NCBI GenBank assembly: GCA_023053545.1
Contig: JAKZAN010000089.1
Location: forward strand, 46,001-110,000
Length of the DNA stretch: 64,000 nt
Source: Lepidurus packardi
Taxonomy: Eukaryota; Arthropoda; Branchiopoda; Notostraca; Triopsidae
Direction of reading: 5' to 3'
This document shows, one piece after another, positions 1 through 12,186 of this stretch. The first letter of the stretch is position 1. Each line of letters opens with the position of its first letter. The translations under genes and the position numbers were made by a program. Under the pieces are notes generated by a model that worked only from the letters and a program-made list of their open reading frames with translations, was not told where the DNA came from and did not search any database.

Positions 1-1
1 C

Positions 2-3000
2 AAAATAACATCCATAGCACAGGAGCTCGCACCTACAGGCAACAAAATCCGTGGTCTTTGCCGCTCTAATTAAGACTAGAACACCCTACTAGTGTTGACT
101 GACGATCAAAATGTGCTTTATAAATTGAACATAAAGGAGCTCGTGATGAACAAATGGGCGGACTTCAGAAATCTGATTGCTAACAACCAGAAGCAGATGG
201 AAGAGTTAAGACAAATTCTGTTGAAGATGAATAGTGGGCAGGTGGAGTTTAAAATCCAAAATCTAGAGAAAGAGCCTCTCAAAGTTGGACTAATCCAGCA
301 GCTTTTGGGACGAGAAGATCATCAATTCCTCAGAATTAAGAAATATCTAGCTTAACATGTGAGCAAAGGTCAAAGCATGCTCGATCTTGTGCACGAGACA
401 GGAGCCAGCATTGCTAACAATCAAAGGTTCCTGAATTTGTTTCCTCCTCAACTGATTTAAACCTTCAAAAATTAAATCATCACTCAATCTTGTTTGAAGT
501 TTATCAACAACATGTCGCCTTACTACTTTGTTGGCTGCAAGAGTGGTAGCATCTACGGATTGCCTCTCCTTGTAGATGCTGCCAAGGACAGAATCCCCAT
601 ATTCACTCGTATATAGCACAATGACTAAAGAAAAGTCTACTCAGAGATCAAATTCTTGGGGGCCTTCAAGAACCATCTGGTTTTCAGCGATAAAACTGGA
701 CATACTGAGATTTACAATTTAGAAAATGCTGAACTTACCATACAAGCTTCTCTTCGTTAGAACTCTTCGGTCGTCAGCAACGAAGACTGGAAGCCCATCG
801 GCTAGCACTGCTATGGCTTAGCCTTGTCAAAGTTTCGAATTTACCAATCCAAACTTACGTCTCCAATTAAGTACATGCTCAGCACCAGCAACGTGCAACC
901 CAAAGGTAAATACTCATTTGCAACCCATACATCCTACGATTTATTACTTCTTCTATATCAAGCTATAGAACAGCAGTCATTGACCCGCCAAGTTCAAATT
1001 GTTTCTTTTGCCCTGGAGAACAAATGTGTGTCTGTCTTCTATCCCAAAGAGCGAATCATGAAAAACCTCCGAGGCAATACTCCTGATGCCAAAGTTTATG
1101 GGGTTCTTCACTTCGAATCAGGCAACGCAGGCTATGTCGGGGTTATGACCAATTCGGGTATCCACCTCTATCGTAATGGCTACTAGCGCACCATCCGTCT
1201 TGACAATTGGGACTGGAAAGAGTATTGTAACATACATCCCAGTTCTTCTCTTGCAGCTCATGCGACTCTTCCCCTCTATAATAACTCTAAGATCTGCGAC
1301 CCTCACAGCTACCGTGAGTATCGTGAGCACTCCACTTAAAATACATACCTCATTGACTTCTCAAACCGTTACCTAACCAATACAATCGATTACACAGACC
1401 CCAGGTGCTCTCGACATCTCTTCGCCGAAATGTTTGGCACCTTTGACGAACAGAGTTACATCTCACAGAATTTCACAAATGCCTCATCGCAACAGTAGTT
1501 CCTCTAATTCTACTTTGGACCTCGTATGTTCTGCTAAAAACCTGTAGTTTCGAGCAATGCTCCTAGTGGCCTTTCAATCCTCAAGGTCCACTTCAGCAAA
1601 TACAAAAAATAGAACTGGTAAAATACTGGATTCCTCCTGCATGCAGACGTGCGCCAACAGATTGAAAGGATATTTAAGGATGATACACCATCGCCCCTAT
1701 AACTAGTCAATAGTTTCTGCTTTGTGTACCCTTGGCATTTGAATTCAGAGCTTTCACATAGCATGTATGACCTATTTGGTACTAAACGTCCATTACTCAA
1801 TTTTTTACCAACTATGCAGGGCATCGGCACCTCACTAACCATATCTCTAAAACCACACTTTTAAACTTCTAGTTTCTTGAGTTCCTATTGCGGACTCTCT
1901 CTCATGCAATACTTTACGGCAGTTTGTGGGCGGGACAACATTAATGCTACTGACTTGATGTTTAGATTTGTTGAAACCTTGACTACACGGAAAGACCCAA
2001 CCTTCAAAAATCTTGATGTAGGAGTACTTGGACAACTAACAGTAGAAGGAGGGAGTAATAGCAACATAGTAAATGCTGGATGTAATCTCATGATTTCAGC
2101 AATGATGTTAGGTGCAAATGGAGTGGGCAGTCGAGTCTAAGAGTACTTCATTTTGAACCTTAAGTATTTGGAAGAAAGCGGTAAAGGAAAACTGTTGAGT
2201 AAAGTGTAACTCTATTGGATGCTAGTGATTGGACTGGGAGCCATCTACGGGACATTTGGGGAGGGAGGACCAGTAGCCGGGAAGAGGCTCGACCTCCTGA
2301 TTAACAGGGTTGTCTCAGCCGTCGAGTAACGTCATCATTTTTAACACCTTGACTGTAATTGTGAAATCGCTGTAGCCTGCTAAACTTCGAAAAAGTACCC
2401 GAACTGGTGGCAATTAATATGAAGATAATGAACGAGGGAATTGAAAAATGGAAGACCCATATCGATAGTTCGAGAGCCTTTTCCCTCCTAAATACTCTTT
2501 TCGTTGTGTTCTTCTTTTATGATGGTATCGAGTACGTCGGCAAAGAAGATAAAAAATTCAATTTCTCGTTCGAACATGTCGACTCGAACACTATCCGAAG
2601 AATGAAACACAGCATTGTCAAGTAACTTCCAACACCCTTAAATGTTGTTTCTATTAATGTAACTGCGCTCTTTCAGAAGTATCGTATATTTATCTAACCA
2701 GTACCAAAATGAATTTATGCAATGCCTCAAAAAGGAGGTATCGAATCAGGACTTCCATAACATGTACCCTTGCGCTGTGGTAGAGATCCTTCGTCAATAC
2801 CTAAAATCTCAGAGACCCACTAAACACCTGGTCTTTTACATCTAACTTCTCCTCAAATGCTTGTCTCCTACCACCCCTCATCTTCGTAAGTACGTTCAAA
2901 AGAATGTCACCCAAACACTGTATCACATGTGTACATACAAAAACATTTCCTTCAACCAGCCCTCACAAAAGATAGCCCTATTGACTACTAACCACATATA

Positions 3001-3298
3001 TATCTATGATCTGCGGACAGCTACAAAGTGGCGCACCATCGATATTTAAGCAACGTAACCTGGCGTCTAATACATTGTGGAGATGAGTCCAAAGGGCAAC
3101 TACATTGGAGTTTTAGGAGGAAAAGGACTGCGAATTTGGAGACTCAGCAGCAGTTTCTGGAGTGGGGTGCTGGGAGCATTTTCGCAAGGGTGGACATTCG
3201 AAGTAAAGGAAGGTAGAGCGATCCGATGGGAGGAGTCGGAGGTAAGTGTGACAGTGGAGACGCAAAACCCTTCGCATAATAAAGTGTTTGTGTTGTGA
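2..3298 (+). CDS. WDR7/Rabconnectin-3-beta-like WD-repeat protein (5' partial)
   Basis: The frame is open from base 2, so the gene starts before the window; about 1063 residues are visible. Exons are 2-2325, 2376-2621 and 2677-3298; both introns (50 and 55 nt) are GTA...AG and restore frame; UGA stop at 3296. The last 120 residues contain a WD blade (IYDLRTATKW, then GKGLRIWRL) and a tail resembling the end of WDR7, which with DMXL proteins regulates V-ATPase assembly on acidic vesicles. The middle is helical and unrecognised. Twenty or so UAA/UAG codons sit in frame and read well as Glu. Inference: a WDR7-type scaffold; another large WD protein is possible. Confidence 0.55.
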
Positions 3299-3565
3299 GT
3301 TGAAAATAGACTGACCAGATTTAGAGTGTATGTGATGAAGAAAATAAAAGAAGGAAAGAGAAACCGATGGATTTGTAAGGGAATTGGAAGATTGTCAGAT
3401 CTTTATTGCTGTCCCATTCGACTTTTGCATGAGTCTTATGAGCTTCCTACATTAACACTACAGTTTTGGAATGACTATCAACGATAACACGAGTTCTCTG
3501 ATCATAACCTTCTTAAAATAAATATCAGTTTTGACAAGATGCTTGTCGTTGGGGAACCACGTCTC

Positions 3566-4663
3566 TCAGCCCCCGATTAGGTCCAACAGAATATTAAATT
3601 TTTTGTTCTTAGCCGGTGTTTTTCTGATGGTGGGCGTCAGCGATCTCCCGCCGCGACCCAATTCCCAGTCTTCTTCCTCTTCCCTTTTCTCATCTATGAC
3701 CATGCAGTTCATTTATTTGGCTTTTGTGTTACGGCACTCATCGTTTTTGTGACTACCTTCGTGAGCTGTTTTGTTTTTGTTTGCCATTGTTTGTAGCTCC
3801 CTGGGATAGTCTTTCCCCAGGTCCGGGTAACTTCCAGCGACACCCGTCCTAACAATGGTACTGTTGTTTCTGGTCCTTCTGCCAACGGTGTTTCTTAAGG
3901 ATTATTTATCAGATCCTGTTTCTGAATCTTTAGAACCCATGCCATTATGCTGCAGTGAGATTAGCATGCTGATTTCGTTATTTTACTTTTCCCGTTTCTT
4001 TTCCTCCAGCTTAGTTTTAACACGCTCGTTCCACCCATACAGACTCTCCACCAGCTACTTCGGGTCTCGCTTACTCAGTGCCTTTGTGGTTATTTGTGGC
4101 TTAAAGGTGCACTCCTTCTCGAGTTGCTGTTGCTTTCGATCAACTACCTCTGTCTTCATACGCTCAATCTTATGCTGCTTCTTCTGCAGCTAACTCTGTG
4201 TCCGTAGATGGATGGGAATATATTTACTGCCCTCTTTTTCTTTCTTTTGTATGATATGTTTTGACTTGTTGTTAAGGTACGCAGTGCTATCACCTGGAGT
4301 CATAGGACATGAATTCGTCAGTGTCGATGTTGTTCTCCTGTTGTTTGTTGCTTTTGTGGGGGTCTTTCTTTTAGAGCCATTCCGTTAACGCAGCTCATGG
4401 TATAGTTGAAAGTCGAGGGGTTCGTGGTGAGACCAGGCATTGATAGCCGACTCGGTCATTTTAGTTTGCAACTTGTCAGGGATATTAGCCATCTGACTGA
4501 AAGATAGATCGAGAAGGCCTCCTTTGCTATTATATGCTTCTGTGGCATGTTAAAGAGGAGGGACATGGGAGAGGTCAGTGAAGCGTGTAAGAGCGTCATA
4601 GAGCTAGTCGATTGGGAGATCCTCAAGTGCGTGTAGGTCGGAGAGGTGGCAGATATTGGCCAT
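3566..4663 (-). CDS. Hypothetical charged protein with CTFKPQI motif
   Basis: Single exon of 365 residues from ATG at 4663 to UGA at 3566. It is hydrophilic and Lys/Glu/Ser/Asn-rich. Around residues 180-230 it has a Cys-Thr-Phe-Lys-Pro-Gln-Ile element followed by a segment rich in Lys/Arg/Glu that ends in LVESLYGWNERV and a helical stretch; similar 'CTFxPxI ... W/Y...R' blocks occur in many ciliate and trypanosomatid proteins of unknown function. No signal peptide or membrane span. It converges with the WDR7-like gene (268 bp apart). In-frame TAA/TAG codons read as Glu in an already Glu-rich context. Function unknown. Confidence 0.6.
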
Positions 4664-5054
4664 AAGTTTTTTGAATTGGAATGTTTGAAGGTGTTGATAT
4701 TTTAATTTTTAATATTAAAATGACTGTTTGAGTGATATAGGATGGGAAAATAAATATTATTTGGGAGGGTTGATTATGATGGGGTGATTTAATGGGAATA
4801 GAAGAGTTCAGAGATCCGCGTGAGGAACATATTTCCTACACCTGCTATAACTGATAAGGGGTGGAGTAGCTACTGCCAGCAGTCTATCCTACAGCAGATA
4901 CTTTACTATCGACAATACGCTCTCTTTCAAAGAGATTAAAAACCATTACTCTTTTCTACAATCTCTATTACTTGATCCGCATATGCTCTGATTCTTATTC
5001 TCCCGACATACTATTCGCTATATTAATACCAATACCCTCACAACCACCAACCAC
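4664..5054. other. Divergent intergenic region
   Basis: About 390 bp between two divergent starts (4663 minus, 5055 plus). The half next to the minus gene is very AT-rich (runs of ATTTTTAAT type). It probably holds both promoters. I see no gene or repeat in it. Confidence 0.4.
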
Positions 5055-6227
5055 ATGCAGCCATCGGAAGTCCTTCTCCTGCAGCAGCAACGTGAAAACC
5101 AGCACAGTCGCCTACTCCATCTCATTAGTTCCTTCAAACACACCCCCCAGGAGCTATTATTGATGCGAAGGATCAAATAAAAGGGTGAACTTCAAATCCA
5201 TTTCCGTTACAGCAATTGCATCGCAAACCATGTGTATCGCTTTCCGAAAACACACAAATGGTATTAGGATTCTAAGAAGCCATCCCCCAGAAAATAAGCG
5301 TCAGAACCGGCTACTGTAGCAAAGGGCAAGTCCAAGTCAACAAGAACCATTACGACAAAAACATTTGCCAATAATAGTAGCCCTACAGCGACACCCAAAC
5401 AATCAATATCTATCAAGAAATAAGGACAAAATGTGAATACATTCGCAAGCCTCGAGAAACTCTTGTATAAACACCCAAAGAAATGCTTCACTCGGTAGCA
5501 GCCTCGAAGTGAAAGACCAAACCCTCTTGAGACCAGAAAAAATGATAGGCGACTCTAACTGCTTCCTCCATCCTCAGAACGACCTTGTTCCTAAAACTCG
5601 GTCCCTTTACACTTGCCCTTTGAAACTACTGGCACAAGACTCAAAACCTAGAGAAAAACAAAGGTAGACTTTTGTTTGAAATCACATCTATAAGCGGAGA
5701 AGAGAAGCTGCACAAAAGCATCTTCGCGTCTCTCACCAAATCGTACAGGCTAAGCAATTGACGCTGTCAGCCATACTCTTGCTGTAGCTACGGAAGATAA
5801 ACCTTCTGTCAAGTATCGACTCGAAAAAGTTAAAAATGAGTCCCACCAAAAATATCTTTTGGCTAAGAGCCACCAGAGAATCAGAACTATCTCCCACTCT
5901 AGAGCGTCTCCTAACCAAAGTCCCCACCGATAAAAACTAAAAACCGACAATCCCAATCCATCTCTTGCTGCAGCTGCGGTCCTCAAATTATCCCATAAAT
6001 TGCGTACTGAACAGGCCGAGACAACAGCTCAGAAAGACCGGATCCGAAAGTACCTAGATATATAGATCTTGAAAATGCAGAACAACTGTAGCAAAACCAG
6101 TAAGTACGTGATGACGCAGAGCAAAGCAGGCCTTGATGCTTCCACCTGGTGCTTGAAGGAGAAGTAGGGAGGAGTTTTGAGTGGGGCGAGCAATAGATGT
6201 TCCCTGCGTAGAATACTGAACTTCTGA
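5055..6227 (+). CDS. Hypothetical basic protein
   Basis: Single exon of 390 residues, ATG at 5055 and UGA at 6225; an upstream ATG at 4983 meets UGA after two codons. The protein is Ser/Lys/Arg-rich and low in hydrophobics: a Gln-rich start (LLLQQQRENQHSRLLHLI), a disordered middle and a helical region at about residues 260-340 (AAAAVLKLSHKLRTEQAE). No domain recognised. TAA/TAG read as Glu throughout. The opposite strand is also open in places but lacks this continuous frame. Confidence 0.5.
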
Positions 6228-6385
6228 GAATGTGGGAGATGCCAGTCGATATTTCTATATCTTGAATGTCGCTGACCAGCGTTCATCCCCAATTACTGCC
6301 AACATTGAACCCATCAATATTTTATAATACTTAATTGGAATCATAACTCATCTCCAAGCACAGATAATAACTCACCTCTATAATC

Positions 6386-6990
6386 ATGGCTCGACCCTTC
6401 TTCACCCTTTCCCCCTCTCCCTACTACACTAGACAGCTCTCCAAGGGAGGCAGAAACGAAATCCTATTCACCGCAGTTCGTAAAATGCAAACATATTTTA
6501 CAATACCAAACAAATCTAAGTATGCGCATTCAGCCTGTTCACCGTCAGCAAATGGAGTTCTGCCAGCTTCCAGAAGCCCAAGACCGGCACCTGGAGCACC
6601 GTAGCCACCTACGACCACTGAGACAGAGACATCTGACTAGGAATTGATAGCAGCATAGTAGTATTTAGAAGCGAGCATCCGAAAATACCAATATATGAGC
6701 AGTTTCCGATGAACGAATTAAGAGATAGGGGAAGTGGCAATATTGTGGATGCTGAGTTTCTTCCTTGTTCTTCTGGGTGGAAAGAGGTAGTTGTTAATCA
6801 TATTGATAGACTCGATTCGTTCAAGGATAACTAAGGAAAGGGAGTCTAAATCACTGATCCAAACAAACATATTCACCAGGCCGCAAGTCTAGCAGCACAG
6901 GTTCCTTAGCCTATTACATTACTGCAATGGAAGAACCCAGTCTCTTTGCTCCTCACATCCTTCCCGCCTCCTCCACAATCCTATTCTTGA
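6386..6990 (+). CDS. Hypothetical protein whose best frame contains two UGA codons
   Basis: ATG at 6386 follows an AT-rich leader. A 41-nt GTA...AG intron (6480-6520) shifts into a frame that reads like protein for 150 codons (KWSSASFQKPKTGTWSTVA ... GIDSSIVVFRSEHPKIPIYE ... GWKEVVVNHIDRLDS), but UGA occurs at 6619 and 6634 before the final UGA at 6988. Trp would suit both sites. Either UGA is read through here, the gene is broken, or the exon model is wrong. The end overlaps the last 38 bp of OFD1 on the other strand. No family recognised. Confidence 0.35.
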
Positions 6991-8105
6991 CCATCCTAAT
7001 AGCATCTTCATACTCCCTTTTCCTCGCCCTGCACTGTAACTCTAGTTTCTCCAGTTCCTTGTCCCGTTCTCTTACAGACCTTGTTTTCTCCTCGAAGTAC
7101 TTCTAAAGCTATGCATTTTTGAATTCGTAGTGTTTTATCAAGTCCTGTTCTTTCTGTCGGATGCGCACAGCTTGTTCTTCACATTCCCGGCGTTTCTTCT
7201 CCAGCGACTCCAATACTTACTTCTCTCTTCGCCGTAACTCTGCCTGTTTCTTTTCGATTTCTGCGTTTTTTTACCTGTTTCCCAGCAGTAAAATCTTATA
7301 GTGTCTGTCTGACTCTTCCCGCTTCACCCGAGCTTCTATTTAGCCGATTAATATTCGTTTCTCCTATTCAAATTCTGTCCTCATCCGCTGTTCTACCTGA
7401 TTGCGTGCCTTGTCTATTTGCTAGTTCAAACTATTACCAAGCCCTCCGCTCGTGCTTTTACTGGTCAGAGTCCAGTAGTCCATCTGGGATAGATACTGCT
7501 TATCGATCAGCTCGAGTTTTTTGGAGATAGGTTCTTCAAAGTCAGTCTGAGTATGAGTTTCGAAGCACTCTGTTTGAGTCTTCGCATAGTATGCGTAGAT
7601 CAATAGATCCAGAAAACTCATGGTGTCATTGCTGGTATATCCTGGCTTGAAGGCTCTGAGTTCTGGAAATTTGTGATGTTCAATGTCGAGGACCCCGCAC
7701 ATTTCATTTTGTGTGAGACAGTCTTCTTTGTCTGTATTTTGGTATTAATAAAAGCAGGGAGTGGAGGAGAGTGTGTGTTATTTAGGTAGGGTCATTACCA
7801 AGCGTAGCCTAAGGTAGGAAAATACTAGCTGTATATTAGTACCCGTTGACTTGCAGGTAATCTGCAATGATCGTATCCTGAAATTTGCGACGTAGGATGA
7901 AAGGTAGTTTGCGTTATTATTGCTAAGCTTCGAGACGAGCACGGGCTGAGGTTTAGGGCGTGACTGCGTGGAGTTTGTCGAGTAGATTTTTGCGGAGAGT
8001 GAGCTTAAGGTTGTGGAGTAGTCCTGCGTCCTTAAAGTTATTGAAGAGTGTCTCTTTGAACTTAGCTTGTTGGCTGAGTGCGGAGGGAGGACCAGATAAG
8101 GACAT
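6953..8105 (-). CDS. OFD1: OFD1-like centriole/basal-body protein
   Basis: Exons 7799-8105 and 6953-7731, joined over a 67-nt GTA...AG intron (7732-7798); 361 residues. The N-terminus matches OFD1: an amphipathic start (FKETLFNNFKDAGLLHNLK), then the LisH motif IIADYLQVNGYEYTASIFLP at about residues 73-92. Residues 105-160 are conserved-looking, and from about residue 200 to the end the protein is coiled coil (Arg/Lys/Glu heptads). Known for the family: OFD1 caps distal centrioles and is needed for ciliogenesis. Human OFD1 is about three times longer, so this is a short form with LisH plus one coiled coil. Confidence 0.8.
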
Positions 8106-8391
8106 GATGTGGATTTTGGTGGAATGTAATGGCTGTTTTTATTAGTGGGTTGATTTAAATTTCGGATTAGCTTGTGATGTTCTTGCTTTTTGTTACACTT
8201 TTTCCTGGATGGCTTGCTGAAATTGTCATATGAATAGAGACGCCTGGTAATTGAGGTCCAGCCTCGGAACCTCGACCATTATCATCAATACCTTGGCCAT
8301 CCAATCATATATTTATTATTTTTTGCTTTCCATCCCAACACTAATAGTCTAGTTCTCCAAAAATACCACACCCCAAAACCTTCTCACCCCT

Positions 8392-9471
8392 ATGCCTCGG
8401 TTCCTCCCCACACTCTAAAAACTCATCCAACATCAAGACTCCCATCAATCCCAAGAAACACCTCAAATACTCATCATTCAGGATATTCCTTTTCAGAAAC
8501 TACAGCCTCCAATCAAGCTCCTCCTCGAATCGTCATTGCCTCAATTGCTCACACTTCGAATAACCCATTGTGATCTCAGAACACTCGAAAATTTTCCTGT
8601 TTTACGGAATCTGATGGTGCTGTGTGTTGCCCACAATCGTCTGCAAGGCACTTTTGAGCATCTCATGAAACTGAAACTATTGCAGTATCTGGATGCCAGT
8701 TCAAATATGATTACAGAAGTGTCGAGACTGGCCCCCCTGCGCCGTTTGAAAGGACTAGTCTGCTGTTTGGATAACAATCCTGTCGAAAAATCCCCTTCTT
8801 TCAGACCATTTATGGAAAACATCTGTCTCTAGTTGGAGAAACAACCGCGCTCCTGCCCTAAACTATCACCTAGGCAGAAGAAGCCCTAACCACAAATAAC
8901 GTCAAAGGTTGAAGAGTTATCAACGTAACGAAGAGCGCCACCCTCTGCTTAAAGGGCAAACTAGTAATCTCTCGAACTCATTGGCAATAAAAAGTCAAAG
9001 GACTCCAGCACAGCCATCCCTGCATCCAATCTCCTGCCATTCTCCAGCAAGGACAATGGTTGCATTTTGGGTAGCGAAATCGATGATAGAAACCATCGGA
9101 TCAAAGGCAGATATTTCGAAGGGGCGGCCGATATTAACTAGAGGCTGCTTTTATAGGAGAGTTTAGATAGCAATCTTGATGATTCAGAGAACGAAAGAGA
9201 TCATCATGATCAAGGGAATGACAGAAGATCCTCATCGCGTAGATCCAAAGAATAGAAGCACAGAGAAAGGGACGAGGAAGGAGAGGAACGGGACTTTGAA
9301 AAGAGGAGTGGATCTTGGGAATAAGAGTAGGAGATTGTGTCAGAATAGATCTAGTAGTGGGATAGAGAGGATGCGAGTGAGGAGGGAGAAGACAGAGGAT
9401 GTTAGAGAATGAACGGGGGCAGAGACGAGGAGTCCTAGAGATCAGAATCAGAGAGATAATCGATGTTTTGA
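8392..9471 (+). CDS. Leucine-rich-repeat protein with acidic/arginine-rich tail
   Basis: Single exon of 359 residues. Residues 45-145 hold three to four LRRs of the SDS22/ANP32 type (LLTLRITHCDLRTLENFPVL, LMVLCVAHNRLQGTF, LLQYLDASSNMITEVSRLAP) closed by a CLDNNPVEKSPSFR cap. The C-terminal 130 residues are a disordered Glu/Arg/Asp/Ser tail containing several UAA/UAG-coded Glu. The arrangement resembles ANP32 or U2A'-type proteins: LRR cap, then an acidic tail. Partner and compartment cannot be told from sequence; nuclear is likely from the tail. Confidence 0.7.
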
Positions 9472-9733
9472 AGAGTATTGAGATAGTGCATCGAAGATGA
9501 ATGGATGTTTATGGTGTCATTTACACTTCTGAACATGGCTGAGTCTGAGTGTGCCTGGACCCGAACATTCGTGTGCAGACTTTAGTAGAGTACATATCGG
9601 GACCTTCGCGTTGACTGGCATGCCTTTTGAGCAACGCATAAATATAAATGCGCATACCTAAATACAGAACAAACATCAGTCTTGACCTAAGTTTATTCCC
9701 TCAAGACTCAATCTATCTTTTCGTTCTTGTCTT

Positions 9734-10222
9734 TCAGAGTAACTTTTTCTTCGTCGCCAACTGGTGGCTCGTCAGAGAAATCTACTACTCTGAATCGCTT
9801 GACGACGACGAAGTCATCGAACGTTTATCAACGTCCCTCTCTCGCTACGCTAGTTTCTTCCCATGGGCACTTCCCTCGCTTGGGAGTTTCCTCAACGCGT
9901 ACTCCCTGTAGGCCTTGGAGCTTACTAGTTTGGCAACCTATACATCGGTGGTTATGCGAACATGCCTTGAAAACTATTCAGGAGCTATCTTATTGGAAAA
10001 GCTAAGTTTGACTATGTTTTGGCTGAGAAGACGGATGTGGTTATGCAGCAGAAAGATGTAGGCAGTCTGGTAGAGGACCCCGAGATAGATGAGTAGTTTG
10101 GCAGAGTGGAGGTAGTCAAGGTTGATGGGGAGTCCGAGCAAGTAAAGAGTGTGGGCTAGCAGAAGGATGAGGATGAGAAGTAGAAGGGGTATGCGAAATG
10201 CGAGCTGGTGGATAAGGTTCAT
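9734..10222 (-). CDS. Small two-span membrane protein
   Basis: Single exon of 162 residues, ATG at 10222 after an AT-rich leader, UGA at 9734. Two hydrophobic helices (PLLLLILILLLAHTLYLLGL and LLIYLGVLYQTAYIFLLH) are followed by a charged cytosolic-type tail with a run of Ser then acidic residues. The plus strand over the same bases is Lys/Glu-rich, as expected opposite Leu-rich codons, and has a UGA in its best frame, so I prefer the minus strand. No family recognised. Confidence 0.45.
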
Positions 10223-10446
10223 ATATAGTTTAAATAGAGAAGATGTTTTGTATTGTTTAAAGATCTGTATGGGTTTGTGGAAAGAAAGTAGGTTGTGTTA
10301 TCAACATTTCGTGGATGTTATGGTTACAATACCATCCAGGAGAATGCGATAGGTATACAGTAATAGCCGAATCCATGTTATCTTTCCTATCATTATTCGC
10401 ACATATACAATCATCATAGTACGACACGCTCTCTTGCCGCCCCCAC

Positions 10447-11729
10447 TCAGTCGTAGTTGTGAGTATACTTCGTACTCGAAGTGCTCAGTGCGCTGTTGAT
10501 GATGAAGTATGTCCAGAATACTTGCAGGAAAGACAGGCATACCAGCATGCCTATCATAAAATAGTTCGGCAGCGCCAGAAGCTCACTATATCTCAACCAT
10601 CATTATAAACATTAAAGGCGGATTTTACGTTTCAAAAGGTGTGTAGCGAGTATGTGTCAATCCCAAAGCCTCGAAGGCTGGGAAGACACAGCAAGTCTGG
10701 AAGAGCACTAGCCTACAACCCACCCATGACAGAACAGTCCCCACGTATGAGAGCTGCACTTTGAATTTGGTACGATTCTTGTAATCAGCGTAAAGCCTAG
10801 TTTCGGCGAGGAAGGCGTCGCTGAAGTCATGCAGGAACAGAATGATGATACCCATATGCCATTGGTCAGTCAAGAACGAGAAGGCGATCAGGTAGGTGGA
10901 TAACCCATGGTGCAGAGCGTATTCATAAAGATTCCCATCGCGACGTATGAACAGGTGCACGAATAGTCGGCAGAAGTGTTTACCAAAAGACACAACATAG
11001 AAAAGACGCATTCCGAAGGAGGGATCACGCAACGGGAGCAGCATCGCATTGAGGCATTTACCACTTCCGCCCAGGTAGGTAGGCCAAGAAGGAGTGTCCT
11101 TAAGCAGCATGACCGCATAGAATGAACTAAAAGCGTAGTAGCAGATGCTCCAGACGAACTTGGTGAGTGTGTATGCACGACGTGCGCGCTGTTCAGGTTT
11201 GATGTACTTGTCAGGGCGCAGGAAGTTATTAAGCATATAGTCGTCTAGCAAGTAGTGGAATCCTTTTTCTAGATACTACATTTTACATTGACAGGCGGGA
11301 AAACAATCATGATTGGAGAAAGTGTTTACGAAGTAGAGGAACGAGAATACGAAGCCAAAGAGAAGGTCGGGGGGATTGGCTGCTCTGAGGCCCTTGAACT
11401 CTTCCAGCGTATTGTATAGGTATATGTTGTGGGCAAGAAAAGCCGTCAGGACAGTGATCAGAATGAGGATAACCTGCCAGATCGTTTACATTTTCTATAT
11501 TCAATCAAAAGAGGTGAGTCATGGTGGTTATGCTGGTGAGGAGGCGATTATTTTTGAATAAAAGGGGGGAGGCCAAGAAGTTAGATTAGAAACGAGGAAA
11601 TATTGGTGATTGCGGGAAGAGGGGTACCTTTTTGCTTTCAAGAGCATTGTAGGTCTGGCTGAGTTCAACGTCATTGCGGCAGAGGGGTTGTTTGTTATGT
11701 GGTTTGGTGTCTGGTTGCTCTGCGACCAT
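10447..11729 (-). CDS. LAG1/TLC-domain ceramide synthase
   Basis: Exons 11628-11729, 10629-11494 and 10447-10585; introns 133 and 43 nt; 368 residues. Makes ceramide by N-acylating sphingoid bases in the ER membrane. Seen: several membrane spans; the Lag1 motif region with HHGLSTYLIAFSF and the signature LHDFSDAFLAETRLYADYK (family HxxHDxSD, catalytic His-Asp); the last span NYFMIGMLVCLSFLQVFW matches the family's final helix only after splicing the 43-nt intron. The first exon is inferred from a clean phase-0 join; an alternative start is the Met at 11491. Confidence 0.85.
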
Positions 11730-12186
11730 GGGTTTGTATAAGAGGGTGGAATATGAGCCGAATATAAAGTGGGATATTATTTATGGGAACAAGCGATGTT
11801 ACATGTTGTTAAAAAGAGGATTTAAAATTTGGTAGCTTTCAAAACAGAAGCTAATTTCTTCAAACCAATATTAGAATGGGTTCACCATTCTCTGGTGGAT
11901 TCGCCCTGGTTTGTGCTAGGCGGATGTCTTCACATCAGTAGAACCCGCACTGCTCTCTATTTAATTGCTAGTCAACTAGTCTAAGCTTAATTGACCCCCT
12001 GCATTTTATTGAGCTGACCCGCCCTCAGAATCCTATCACACAAATATGATTTTGGGGCCGAGAACAGAATAAGCAATTCACCTCACATCTAATTCAGACT
12101 GATGATTGTAAGAGTTTCTCTGAAATTCTAGGAACTCGAAGTAACATGTGGATCTCCAAAGAGAGATCTACCCCAAGGATAATGAT
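11730..12186. other. Intergenic region
   Basis: About 450 bp upstream of the ceramide synthase, with AT-rich flanks. It holds the folded element at 11878-11946 (listed separately) and a weaker inverted repeat TAGCTT...AAGCTA near 11833. No convincing coding frame. Confidence 0.4.
11878..11946. ncRNA. Candidate structured RNA, four-way junction
   Basis: Four perfectly paired stems nest in 69 bases: outer GGGTTC/GAACCC (11878-11883 with 11941-11946), ACC/GGT (11884-11886 with 11894-11896), CGCC/GGCG (11902-11905 with 11919-11922) and GATGT/ACATC (11923-11927 with 11932-11936, 4-base loop). It looks like a cloverleaf but has no T-loop TTC and no anticodon-like 7-base loop, so it is not a standard tRNA. 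Strand is undetermined since pairing is symmetric. A T4 run lies about 55 bp downstream on the plus strand. Confidence 0.3.

Noticed and set aside
9648-10300. Plus-strand frames with a Lys/Glu-rich product
   Set aside because: They mirror the Leu-rich minus-strand membrane protein, need several unsupported joins and contain UGA.
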